Assembly (NCBI GenBank): GCA_002394025.1
Contig: DGSV01000007.1
Span: forward strand, 1-14,967
Origin: Bacteroidales bacterium UBA4353
GTDB taxonomy: Bacteria > Bacteroidota > Bacteroidia > Bacteroidales > Paludibacteraceae
Reading direction: 5' to 3'
DNA: 14,967 bases
The notes under the pieces were generated by a model. That model was given only the letters and a program-made list of their open reading frames with translations. It was not told the DNA's origin and did not search any database. Both the position numbers and the translations under genes were made by a program. This document shows positions 1-7,588 of this stretch, one piece after another (within the stretch, counting starts at the first letter, position 1; each line of letters begins with the position of its first letter).

Positions 1-18
1 AAACAAAGGTAACAAAAA

Positions 19-48
19 AGGCTGAAACCCAACAGAGGGCTTCAGCCT
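19..48 (-). terminator. Intrinsic terminator-like hairpin, minus strand
   Basis: Arms at 19-26 (AGGCTGAA) and 41-48 (TTCAGCCT) pair perfectly. The stem continues with CCC 28-30 against GGG 37-39 after one A/C mismatch, leaving a 6-nt loop. Read on the minus strand, the hairpin is followed by a run of T (complement of the A run at 13-18), the usual form of a rho-independent terminator. It lies about 150 bp past the HTCS stop codon and would end that transcript if the closer hairpin at 108-141 does not. Confidence 0.6.
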
Positions 49-107
49 GATTTTATAGCGAGAAAATAAGTTTTACCGGACAGCAAAAAAAACAAATGAG
101 AGCAAAA

Positions 108-141
108 TATCATTTATATTGAATTTTCAATATAAATGATA
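108..141. repeat. Perfect A/T-rich inverted repeat downstream of the HTCS gene
   Basis: Positions 108-123 and 126-141 are exact reverse complements (16-bp arms around TT; in a real hairpin the loop would be about 4 nt). On the minus strand it is followed by TTTTGCT, a short U run. It sits 57 bp past the HTCS stop. It could be a first, weaker terminator or a dyad-symmetric protein-binding site; the sequence does not decide. No open frame is credible in 1-197. Confidence 0.55.
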
Positions 142-197
142 CTGTTACAAGTATGTTTTTATATAAATTTCCAATTATTTGCCGCAATTAATATGCT

Positions 198-3100
198 TTA
201 TTTTGTTTGCTGTTGGTGCTTCTTGTATTCTGATGGTGTCATGCCATATACGGCTTTGAAGCATTTGCTGAAGTAGCGGCTGTCGTTCATGCCTACCATA
301 TACGTGATTTCCGTGATGTTGTATTTTCCGTCCTCAAGCAGTTGCGCGGCGCGTTTGATACGTATTTCTCGGATAAATTCAACAGGCGAGAGACCTGTCA
401 ATGACTTGATTTTATTGAAGAATACCGTTCTTCCCAGTGCCATTTCCGATACCAGTTCGTCCACAGTGAGTTCGTTGTTATCCATGTTTTTCTCCATCAC
501 GCTCATGAGTTTTGCGAGGAATGCCTCATCGGGCGATACGTCGTTTTTCTGTTCCGGTGTGAGTGAGAGCAGGTTGCGGCGGAATTTTTCCTGCAGGCGT
601 TGTCTTTGCTGCATGATGTTGGTGACACGTGCGTCGAGGATAGCCGGCGAGAAGGGTTTTGTGATGTAGTCGTCGGCTCCGGCGCGCAGTGCCTCAAGGC
701 GGTTCTCGTCGTACTGTTTTGCGGTGAGTACGATTATGGGAATGTGGCACGTGTCGGTATCCTGCTTGATGTTGCGCAGCATTGTCAGTCCGTCGCCGTT
801 GGGCATCATCAGGTCGGAAATTACGAGGTCGGGGATTACCTCCCGTATGAGTTTTTCGCCCGTTACGCCGTCATTGGCGGTAAAGACTTCGAACTGGTTG
901 CGGAAACTGTTTTGTATGAATTTGCACATATCTGTGTTGTCTTCCACTACGACCATTTTTGGCAGTTCTTTGCCTGTGGGTATGTCAATGACGTGATGCG
1001 CATTATTTGATGTTGTCTCGTCTTGGTCTTTTGCCGATGGGTCATCGATTACGAAGTCCACTTCCCCGCGGTTGAAGTGGTCACGTCCGAGGCGCAGCAG
1101 AACGCTGAACATGGAGCCTTTGCCCTCTTTGCTTTCCACTTCCACGTAGCCTTTATGCATATCCACGATGTCCTTGACGAGGTTTAGGCCTATGCCTGTG
1201 CCGCGGGCATTGTTCAGCGATACGTCTTCGGCTGTTGAGTAGCGCTCGAAGAGTTTGTCCATAAGAGCGGGTTTGATGCCTATGCCTTCGTCAATGACGC
1301 GGATATAGATGAAGTTGTTTTTCAGCTCTACCACTACAGATATTTTCTTGCCGTCGGGGGTGAATTTAAAGGCGTTGGAGAGCAGGTTGAAGACTACGAT
1401 GTCTATCTTGTCGCGGTCAACCCATGTCATCACGCCGTTGCTGCGGTCTTCGAATGTGAAGTCCATCTTGCGTTCTTCGATTTCCTTGCTGTAGTTTTCG
1501 ATGGTTTTGCTGACGAGTTCCGCGATATTGGTATTCTGCACTTTGAGCCGCATTTTCTGCGCCTGTATCTTACGGAAGTCAAGAATCTGGTTTATCATGC
1601 GCAGCATACGGTTGGTATTTGTCTCTACTACCTCAAGTTGTTCGCGCACTGCCGGTGTTATTTTTTCGTTGGTAAGGATGTTGTCCACGGGTCCTTTGAT
1701 CAGGCTGAGCGGTGTGCGCAGTTCATGGCTGATATTGGTGAAGAAGCGCAGTTTTATGTCCATGACTTTTTGCTCTACTTCGACTTCGTTACGCAGGTGG
1801 TTGAAGCGCGAGAAGATGTAGTACATCAGGTACAGGGCTCCTATGACGAGCATGATGTAGAAGATATATGCCCATCCTGTTGCCCATGGCGCCGGATGTG
1901 CGTGGATGTTGAGTATCACTTCGTTGTCGCACCAGATGCCGTCGTTGTTGGTAGATTTGACGTGCAGCACATAGTCGCGGGGTTGCAGGTTGGTGTAGCT
2001 TGCCGTGAAGTTGCGCTGTGTATAGTTCCAGTGGGTGTCGAAACCTTCGAGGTAATAGGCGTAAAGAATGCCTTCGGGAGATTCGTAGTCTATGCCTACC
2101 CATTCCACGGTAATACTGCGTTGATGGTAGTTGAGGTGCAGGTCTGTGGTGTATGTGATGCTCTGCTCAAGGGGTGTCTCGTAGCTGTTGGGAGTGGCGA
2201 GTTGGTTGTTGACGTAGAGTTTGGTGAACACTATTGACGGCACTTCTGTAGGTTTGGCGAGCCTGTTGGGTCGGAAGATATAGTAGCCATTATTGGTGCC
2301 GAAGAGTATCGCCCGCTCTTCTTTATTGCCGTCGGCGTCATAGCCCATACGGATTACTATTCCTGTGCTTTCACTGAAAGTATTGTTGTCGTCGTCTTGT
2401 TGCTGGAAGTTCTGGAAAGCCTCTTCCGTGGGGTCGAACCGTGCCACACTTTGTTCCGATGAGAGCCATATATTTCCTTGTCGGTCTTCAACCATAGCCA
2501 ATACGATGTCGTTACCGAGCCCGTTGGCTGTGGTGTAGGGTTTGAAGAGGGCTCTTTGTTTTGCTGTGGATTTGCGTAGTACTTTACACAGTCCGCCGCC
2601 GAAGGTGCCGATAAATATCGTTCCGTTATGGTCTTGCAACAGGCAGTGGATGTCGTTATTGCTGATGCTGGCGCTGTCGTTGGGTGTGCGCTGGTAGTGG
2701 TAGTAGTGTCCGTTGGTATCGAGTTGCAGCAGTCCGTTGGTGGTTCCGATCCACAGTTCGCCATCGTTGTCGAGCAGCAGACTACGTACTTTGTCGCACA
2801 GAGCTATGGGGTAGTTGTCAAGTCCTTTTGAGGCGTTGAGAATATCGTAGCGCCCGTTGTTTATGTTTATGATATTCAGTCCACCGCCGTAGGAGCCGAC
2901 ATATATTGTGCCGTTATTATTTCCGGTGATGTCATAGATATCGTTGCTTGACAGACCGTTATGCTTGTTGATACGTTGTAGTTTGTATTTGGGCTTTTCA
3001 TTGCTGCTGTAGTTGGGGTGGAGCAGTATCACGCCACCTCCTTTACTTCCGAGCCATAGACGTTTGTTTTTGTCCTCATAAATGCAGTATATGAGGTCTG

Positions 3101-4589
3101 TGATGGCGTTTTGCTGTGATGTTGTGATGTTTCCTTGCTTGTCGAGGTACCCGAGGAAGCTGAAGTTGGAGTTGTAGAAGCGTGTGGCTCCGTCTTTGGT
3201 GCTGAGTATGAGGTAGCCGTCATTGGTCTGGTGAGCCGCTCTCACTTCGTTGGCTGTCAGTGTTTTCTGTTCGCTGACGAAGTGGTGTTCAAAGGGTGTT
3301 TCGATGGTTGATATGAGGTCTATGCCTTTGTAGTAGGTGCTCAACCAAAGGTTTCCTTCGCGGTCGGAGAATGCGGCATGAATGATATTGGTATAGCGGT
3401 GTTTGGGGTCGTTGGGGTCATTGAAGAAGTATTGCAGGGTGTCTTCTTTGCGGTCGTAGTAGCAAAATCCTCCGCCTATGAGATTAATCCATAGTCTGCC
3501 GTTGCGGTCTTCATAGAGGATGTGGTTGCGTTGCACCGAGTAGCTATGAACGTTGTCCACATCTAATGTGAGGTGCTTTAGGTTCTCGTCTTTGGGTATG
3601 AAACGCAGTATGCCGGGCTGTTTGTTTTCGAGCCATGCCATGCCATGGCTGTCAAGGGTTACACCATAGAATTCGTCGGATATGATGGCGCTGTTGTTGG
3701 CAGAGGTGTAGTGGTCTGTGGAGTTGTTTTTGAGAGTGTGTACGAGAAATCCGTCATTGGCGGTGGTGATGATAAGACTGTTGGCGTCAATCACGGCAAT
3801 GTCTGTTATCTCGCTTTGGGTTGGTAGAGTGATGTTGTCGAAGCGCATGGTGCTGGTGTGGAGTCGCCACAGGTCGCCATGTGATGTGCCGAACCATAAG
3901 TTGTCATTGGAGAAGCATAGTGTGCGGAAATCATTGTCGGAGTCGTCGGTGTCGGGGCGGAATGTTTCCATCTTCCCGTCATTGGTGATATGTTGTATGC
4001 CTTTGTTGGTGCCTATCCATACCCCTTGTTGCGCATTACCGTCAATGCAGTAGGGTTTGTCGCCGGCAAGGGGGTGTTGTTTGTCGCCGGCTATGTATAG
4101 TGTAGTAGTTATTTCATTCTCGCTGCCGGCAACGTGTAGTACTCCGTATGCTGTTATGAACCATAGTTCTCCGTCAGCGGCTTCCACGAATTGGTGTTCC
4201 AGAGAGTGTATGCGCTTGCATACTATGTCTTGCGGTATGCTCAGAAATTTTTCCTTACGGGGGTCAAAACGGTGAAAGAGACCGTCATAAGTCTGGAACC
4301 AGATATAGCCTTTGCGGTCTTGATAGATGAAGTCAACGCGGCTACTGGCTATCTGGCTGTCATCGCCGGGATGGGCTTTATATGGCGTGAAGTGATGGCC
4401 ATCGAACTTATTAAGTCCGTCCCATGTGCCAAACCACAAGAAGCCTTCGCTGTCTTGAATAATACTGGTAACGGTATTCTGCGACAAACCATCGTTGACG
4501 GAAAAATGACGAAAACTATAGCGAACTTGTGCTACGGCGCATAATGTCGTTAGAGCGCACAACAAAGTAAGAGATACTAGACGTTTCAT
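198..4589 (-). CDS. Hybrid two-component system (HTCS) sensor kinase/response regulator
   Basis: This is a membrane one-protein signalling system: it senses a ligand in the periplasm and activates transcription from its cytoplasmic end. Visible parts, in order: signal peptide ending near residue 20 (CAVA before QVRYSF); periplasmic Reg_prop beta-propeller repeats from about 35 to 800 (many W-FGT-GL motifs such as FLWFGTWDGLNKF); a Y_Y_Y domain about 830-890; one membrane helix about 902-926; HisKA with phosphoacceptor His955 in HELRTPL; HATPase with N-box NLLSNAF (Asn1068, Asn1072) and glycine boxes DEGIGI and GTGIGLNLV; receiver domain from about 1210 with acidic Glu1216/Asp1217 and phosphoacceptor Asp1259 in VISDLMMP; AraC-type HTH from about 1356 to the end. 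The length, 1463 residues, is normal and no key residue is missing. HTCS proteins usually control a linked polysaccharide locus; none is visible here, so the ligand is unknown. It is 99 bp from the ABC gene and has its own promoter-like box. Confidence 0.97.
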   Translation of the reverse strand: MKRLVSLTLLCALTTLCAVAQVRYSFRHFSVNDGLSQNTVTSIIQDSEGFLWFGTWDGLNKFDGHHFTPYKAHPGDDSQIASSRVDFIYQDRKGYIWFQTYDGLFHRFDPRKEKFLSIPQDIVCKRIHSLEHQFVEAADGELWFITAYGVLHVAGSENEITTTLYIAGDKQHPLAGDKPYCIDGNAQQGVWIGTNKGIQHITNDGKMETFRPDTDDSDNDFRTLCFSNDNLWFGTSHGDLWRLHTSTMRFDNITLPTQSEITDIAVIDANSLIITTANDGFLVHTLKNNSTDHYTSANNSAIISDEFYGVTLDSHGMAWLENKQPGILRFIPKDENLKHLTLDVDNVHSYSVQRNHILYEDRNGRLWINLIGGGFCYYDRKEDTLQYFFNDPNDPKHRYTNIIHAAFSDREGNLWLSTYYKGIDLISTIETPFEHHFVSEQKTLTANEVRAAHQTNDGYLILSTKDGATRFYNSNFSFLGYLDKQGNITTSQQNAITDLIYCIYEDKNKRLWLGSKGGGVILLHPNYSSNEKPKYKLQRINKHNGLSSNDIYDITGNNNGTIYVGSYGGGLNIININNGRYDILNASKGLDNYPIALCDKVRSLLLDNDGELWIGTTNGLLQLDTNGHYYHYQRTPNDSASISNNDIHCLLQDHNGTIFIGTFGGGLCKVLRKSTAKQRALFKPYTTANGLGNDIVLAMVEDRQGNIWLSSEQSVARFDPTEEAFQNFQQQDDDNNTFSESTGIVIRMGYDADGNKEERAILFGTNNGYYIFRPNRLAKPTEVPSIVFTKLYVNNQLATPNSYETPLEQSITYTTDLHLNYHQRSITVEWVGIDYESPEGILYAYYLEGFDTHWNYTQRNFTASYTNLQPRDYVLHVKSTNNDGIWCDNEVILNIHAHPAPWATGWAYIFYIMLVIGALYLMYYIFSRFNHLRNEVEVEQKVMDIKLRFFTNISHELRTPLSLIKGPVDNILTNEKITPAVREQLEVVETNTNRMLRMINQILDFRKIQAQKMRLKVQNTNIAELVSKTIENYSKEIEERKMDFTFEDRSNGVMTWVDRDKIDIVVFNLLSNAFKFTPDGKKISVVVELKNNFIYIRVIDEGIGIKPALMDKLFERYSTAEDVSLNNARGTGIGLNLVKDIVDMHKGYVEVESKEGKGSMFSVLLRLGRDHFNRGEVDFVIDDPSAKDQDETTSNNAHHVIDIPTGKELPKMVVVEDNTDMCKFIQNSFRNQFEVFTANDGVTGEKLIREVIPDLVISDLMMPNGDGLTMLRNIKQDTDTCHIPIIVLTAKQYDENRLEALRAGADDYITKPFSPAILDARVTNIMQQRQRLQEKFRRNLLSLTPEQKNDVSPDEAFLAKLMSVMEKNMDNNELTVDELVSEMALGRTVFFNKIKSLTGLSPVEFIREIRIKRAAQLLEDGKYNITEITYMVGMNDSRYFSKCFKAVYGMTPSEYKKHQQQTK

Positions 4590-4614
4590 GTGATATCAGA
4601 AATGTAGGTATCCA

Positions 4615-4622
4615 CAAAGTTA
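4615..4622 (-). promoter_or_regulatory. Bacteroidota -7 box for the HTCS gene
   Basis: The minus strand reads TAACTTTG, an exact match to the Bacteroidota primary sigma consensus TAnnTTTG. It predicts a start site near 4608 and a leader of about 20 nt before the ATG at 4589. An ATTG lies upstream on the minus strand at 4642-4639, but its 16-bp spacing is shorter than expected for the -33 element, so only the -7 match is solid. Confidence 0.5.
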
Positions 4623-4688
4623 AAAAAAAACTTTTAGACAATGCTCTTTTCTTGGCTGTGTTTTCTTTAAAATGCTAAAAATTGGCAA

Positions 4689-5471
4689 TTATTCCACATC
4701 GCTGATGTTGTATATCAGTGAAATTTCGCCGTTGTGTTGTTCAAAAGTGAATAATTTGGATGGAAAAGCGTCGTTGAGTAAGTTGTTGTCGATGATTTTT
4801 TGCGGTGTATCGGCTATTATTCCGCTGTTCTTTTTCATGAGCCATATTTGGTCGGCGGTGTGCAGCGCGAGATCCAGTTCATGTGTACTGATGATAATCG
4901 CTTTGCCTGTTGTGTGTGCCAGTGTTTTGAGTAGTGTGATGATTTCAATTCTATTGGGCAGGTCGAGGAACGATGTTGGTTCATCAAGTAGCAGTAAGGG
5001 TGTATCCTGTGCCAGAGCTCGTGCTATCATCACGCGTTGACGTTCGCCGTCAGAGAGTTGCGTGCTGAGTTTGTCGGCGAGGTGTTCTATACCTACTTGT
5101 GCTATCACTTGTTCCACGATTTCGCGGTCAATGTTTGTCGTGGTGCCGTGCCATGCCGTATATGGTATCCTGCCCAAGGTGATGAGTTGTCGCACCGTGG
5201 TGTGCTGCAATTCGAGTCTGTCGGTGAGTACTATTGATAGTGTCTTAGCTCTTGTGGCTGAACTCATCTCGCTGAGGCTCTGCCCGTTGATGGTTATGTT
5301 GCCCGCCAAGGTCGGCAGCATGCCTGCCAGTGTACGCAACAGAGTCGTCTTTCCGCTGCCATTGGTGCCGAGTAGGCATACCATAGTGCCTGAAGAGAGG
5401 TTGCAAGTCAGATTGCGCTGGACAGCATAGTCGCCGTAGCCGATAGTTATGTCGCTGGCCTCAAGAAACAT
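4689..5471 (-). CDS. ABC transporter ATP-binding protein, FecE/BtuD type
   Basis: This is the ATPase subunit of an importer of the iron-siderophore/haem/cobalamin class, working on the cytoplasmic face of a FecCD/BtuC-type permease. All nucleotide-binding elements are intact: Walker A GTNGSGKTT (residues 35-43, Lys41), ABC signature LSDGERQ (139-145), Walker B LLLLDEP with Asp163/Glu164, D-loop just after it, and H-loop His197 in STHELD. The length, 260 residues, is normal. The signature with SDGERQ and the short N-terminus fit the FecE group; the substrate cannot be told from the ATPase alone. No permease or substrate-binding gene lies next to it: upstream are the 446-bp repeat block and the OmpA gene, downstream the HTCS gene. 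The start is preceded on the coding strand by an A run and then CTAG array 1; I see no TAnnTTTG box in that gap. Confidence 0.9.
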   Translation of the reverse strand: MFLEASDITIGYGDYAVQRNLTCNLSSGTMVCLLGTNGSGKTTLLRTLAGMLPTLAGNITINGQSLSEMSSATRAKTLSIVLTDRLELQHTTVRQLITLGRIPYTAWHGTTTNIDREIVEQVIAQVGIEHLADKLSTQLSDGERQRVMIARALAQDTPLLLLDEPTSFLDLPNRIEIITLLKTLAHTTGKAIIISTHELDLALHTADQIWLMKKNSGIIADTPQKIIDNNLLNDAFPSKLFTFEQHNGEISLIYNISDVE

Positions 5472-5481
5472 TGATTTATAG

Positions 5482-5583
5482 TTTTTTTTTTAGATTTTCT
5501 AGCAGTTCTAGCAGTTCTAGCTTTTCTAGTTATTCTAGATTTTCTAGATTTCCTAGATTTCCTAGATTTTCTAGTTGTTCTAT
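5482..5583. repeat. CTAG array 1: nonamer tandem repeat
   Basis: CTAG occurs at 5499, 5508, 5517, 5526, 5535, 5544, 5553, 5562 and 5571, every 9 bp without a break. Degenerate units stand in the same phase at both ends (TTAG at 5490, CTAT at 5580). The unit is CTAG plus five variable, T-rich bases: CAGTT, CTTTT, TTATT, ATTTT, ATTTC, TTGTT. A run of ten T (5482-5491) borders it on the side of the ABC gene, whose ATG is only 10 bp away. It is noncoding; I do not recognise it as a named repeat family. Confidence 0.9.
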
Positions 5584-5596
5584 ATTATTTCTTCCC

Positions 5597-5766
5597 CTCC
5601 TTACCCCTCCGGCACTTCGTGCCACCTGACTAAGGTGTTCTTTTGCGCTTCGCTTAAAAGCGTCTGCTACGCAGCCGAGCGCTGAAAAGCACACTGTGCT
5701 TTTCAGCGAAAAATTTGCGGAAATATTGCAAATTTTTCTTCACCCCTTTCTTCGACAGGGGAGGAG
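5597..5766. repeat. Hairpin-rich core element between two CTAG arrays
   Basis: Six inverted repeats follow one another: 5611-5615/5619-5623 (GGCAC/GTGCC); 5623-5627/5633-5637 (CACCT/AGGTG); CTTTTGCG at 5640-5647 pairing with CGC..AAAAG ending at 5660; 5680-5693/5695-5708, a perfect 14-bp arm pair; 5708-5718/5728-5738, a perfect 11-bp arm pair; and 5743-5747/5757-5761 (CCCCT/AGGGG). The ends may also pair with each other (CTCC..CCCCT at 5597-5608 with AGGGG..GGAG at 5757-5766). There is no coding frame. It resembles a REP/MITE-like non-autonomous element or a folded RNA; which of these is inference. Confidence 0.6.
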
Positions 5767-5769
5767 CGG

Positions 5770-5840
5770 CTAGTAGCTTCCTAGCTTTTCTAGTTATTCT
5801 AGTTATTCTAGTTTTCTAGTTATTCTAGCTTTTCTAGTTA
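5770..5840. repeat. CTAG array 2: nonamer tandem repeat
   Basis: CTAG occurs at 5770, 5781, 5790, 5799, 5808, 5816, 5825 and 5834. Spacing is 9 bp except 11 bp at the core-proximal end and one 8-bp step at 5808-5816. The units CTAGCTTTT and CTAGTTATT are shared with array 1, so the two arrays are in the same orientation and probably of common origin. It ends about 15 bp from the terminator-like hairpin of the OmpA gene. Confidence 0.88.
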
Positions 5841-5852
5841 CTGGCTTTATAA

Positions 5853-5908
5853 AAGAGTGCCGGCTTGACGTTAGCTGCCGTTAGCTTCTGTCAAGCCGGT
5901 GAACTCTT
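5853..5908 (-). terminator. Terminator-like hairpin after the OmpA gene
   Basis: AAGAGT (5853-5858) pairs with ACTCTT (5903-5908), and CCGGCTTGAC pairs with GTCAAGCCGG further in, with a small internal loop between. The loop carries a GTTAGC direct repeat. On the minus strand the hairpin is followed by TTTTATAA. It starts 10 bp past the OmpA stop codon, so it is the likely 3' end of the two-gene operon. Confidence 0.6.
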
Positions 5909-5917
5909 ATTTGTGTG

Positions 5918-7588
5918 CTATTTAGTTTCTTCTACAGGTGCTGTTGACTCTTCTTTGTCAATGGCTCCGTCGGATATTACCATAAATTCTACGCGGCGGT
6001 TCATCTGTCTGTGTTCGTCGCTGTCGTTAGGTACTCGCGGTTCCAGTTCGCCTCGACCTTCAGCCTGCATACGTTCCGGTGCTATACCGCGGTCTATCAT
6101 GCTCTGGCGTACGCTATTAGCACGTCCTTCTGACAGAATTTGGTTGGCACGCAGACTACCGACATTATCGGTGTGACCGATGATGAGTATGGTGCGTTCC
6201 GGATATTTGGTCAGGTACTCATACAAGGTGTTGAGTGCCGGTTCCGATTCGGGCAGAATTGTGGTCTCGTTGGTTGCGAAGAAGAGGTTGTCGAGTACGA
6301 TACGAACTTCCGGTATCTTCTTCAAGCCGATCTGTAGCTGGTCTTTCTCGAATGTCATATCTTGTTCGTAGGGTTGATAGCCGAGAAGTGATGCCACAAT
6401 CTTGTATGTGCCTGGTTTGATTTTTGTGGTGAATTCTCCGGCTTCGTCCACGTCGCCCTCGAAGAGCACTTTGGTTCCCGCTTGGTCTTGTACCTGAACG
6501 TTGGCGGGTACTGGTTCGTTAGTATCGATATCGTAGATGATACCTGCCAGCATAGGAACAGGTTTAGGTTGTGGTTTGGGTTTGGGCTTTGGTTTGGGCT
6601 TTGGTTTGGGTTGCGGCTTCGCGGGTGGTTGTGGTTTCTCGAACTCATACATGATAGCGAATTTGACGCCTACCATGAGGTTGTTGAGCTTCGATTTGCT
6701 ACTGTTTTGGAATGCGTCACCATTGACCGTAAGGGCATTGTTTACTGAAGCCAAGTCGCTGTTCATCAAAGATTTGTTGGCGTCGGCATGGTAGAAGGCT
6801 TCGTTGTATGCCGATGGTTCTTTGTAGGAGTTGGTGAGCCCGTAGTCCACGAATATCGATGCTCTGTAATGCAGCAGTTCGCGAAATGTTTTCTTACGTG
6901 TTTTGGCTTGTCCTCCCTTTCGCGGTTGCGGTTTAGGCATGAGCCATTTGTCAAGATTTATGCCGAATTCCGCTGATAGTGTGGCATTGAAGGGTTTGTA
7001 TTTAAGTTTCCCTGCACTGTTCAGTGCAAAGTTGCCAAGTCCGTTGTTGGGCATGTCGCGCATGTCGCCTATGATGTCGTCGTCAACGGCGTAGATGCTG
7101 CCTTCGGCTTCTGTCTTTGACTTGCCTACGGGAAATCCCATTCCCAGTTTTGCGCCGGCAAGGAAGAAGAACTGATTAAATTCGGCACCAAAGAGTATTG
7201 GTACATAAAACATACCCCAAGGTTGTTTTACGCTGTATTTGTCAGTGGCATAGCGATACGCCATATTTGTTGCGGCATGCTGTCCTACAAATGCCTCGGC
7301 GGTTGCTATGTCGAATTTTGATTTCGATGACAGCATGTCAAATCCGAGTCCTGAACGCATGATGAATGCGCGTTGCTTCATCTGCCAGAAGAATGTTGCT
7401 CCTCCTCCGAAGCCTCCGGCGTTTCTTACTTTGAAGCCGTCACCTGTTTCGGCGGGCTTGTAGAGCATATTGGCATAACCCAATTCGCCTGACAGACCTA
7501 TGTAGTGTGTGGGTTTCTGCTGTGCCACGAGTGTCGTGGCTATCATGGTGAGTATGATAAAGAGCGTTTTTCTCATCTTAACAATCAT
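5918..7588 (-). CDS. OmpA-family outer-membrane protein with peptidoglycan-binding domain
   Basis: This envelope protein is predicted to sit in the outer membrane and hold on to peptidoglycan. Order: signal peptide (ending near VAQQ); about 25-310, alternating aromatic/Gly-rich sequence like an outer-membrane beta-barrel; about 317-343, a Lys-Pro linker; about 346-420, a carboxypeptidase-regulatory-like beta-sandwich (AGIIYDIDTNEPVPANVQV onward); about 425-540, OmpA C-terminal domain with GHTDN (Asp474) and NRRVEF (Arg531/Arg532), the residues that hold diaminopimelate in the family. The ATG at 7588 overlaps the upstream stop (ATGA), which supports it; ATG at 7576 (MRKTLF) gives a more typical signal peptide and is preceded by ATTGTTAAG, similar to the leader of the upstream gene, so it is a real alternative. 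It is probably co-expressed with the T9SS cargo gene. The barrel family is not one I can name. Confidence 0.92.
   Translation of the reverse strand: MIVKMRKTLFIILTMIATTLVAQQKPTHYIGLSGELGYANMLYKPAETGDGFKVRNAGGFGGGATFFWQMKQRAFIMRSGLGFDMLSSKSKFDIATAEAFVGQHAATNMAYRYATDKYSVKQPWGMFYVPILFGAEFNQFFFLAGAKLGMGFPVGKSKTEAEGSIYAVDDDIIGDMRDMPNNGLGNFALNSAGKLKYKPFNATLSAEFGINLDKWLMPKPQPRKGGQAKTRKKTFRELLHYRASIFVDYGLTNSYKEPSAYNEAFYHADANKSLMNSDLASVNNALTVNGDAFQNSSKSKLNNLMVGVKFAIMYEFEKPQPPAKPQPKPKPKPKPKPKPQPKPVPMLAGIIYDIDTNEPVPANVQVQDQAGTKVLFEGDVDEAGEFTTKIKPGTYKIVASLLGYQPYEQDMTFEKDQLQIGLKKIPEVRIVLDNLFFATNETTILPESEPALNTLYEYLTKYPERTILIIGHTDNVGSLRANQILSEGRANSVRQSMIDRGIAPERMQAEGRGELEPRVPNDSDEHRQMNRRVEFMVISDGAIDKEESTAPVEETK
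6561..6636 (-). repeat. Lys-Pro codon repeat (periplasmic linker)
   Basis: A tract of 6-bp AAACCN/AAGCCN units on the coding strand encodes alternating Lys-Pro with some Gln, about residues 317-343 of the OmpA protein. Such a stiff charged spacer fits a span across the periplasm between barrel and peptidoglycan-binding domain. Unit number could vary between strains without breaking the frame, because each unit is two codons. Confidence 0.85.
7585..7588 (-). promoter_or_regulatory. ATGA stop/start overlap (translational coupling)
   Basis: On the minus strand the TGA of the T9SS-cargo gene shares bases with an ATG of the OmpA gene. No separate promoter box is seen between them. This suggests one mRNA and coupled translation, provided the ATG at 7588 rather than 7576 is used. 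Confidence 0.55.

Noticed and set aside
1638..2237. 199-codon plus-strand frame inside the HTCS gene
   Set aside because: It lies antisense to conserved HTCS domains, has no recognisable product and no promoter-like box; it is a by-product of the codon use of the real gene.
4590..4688. Small gene or terminator between the ABC and HTCS genes
   Set aside because: No credible frame and no convincing hairpin; only the HTCS -7 box is supported.
5680..5708. The perfect 14-bp hairpin as an intrinsic terminator
   Set aside because: No U run follows on either strand, the loop would be minimal, and a better-placed terminator for the OmpA gene is at 5853-5908.
5490..5840. CTAG arrays as a CRISPR array
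   Set aside because: The unit is 9 bp with only four constant bases; there are no 25-40 bp repeats, no unique spacers and no cas genes.
6561..6636. G/T-rich hexamer tract as a regulatory microsatellite or quadruplex element
   Set aside because: It is fully explained as Lys-Pro codons of the OmpA linker in the right frame.
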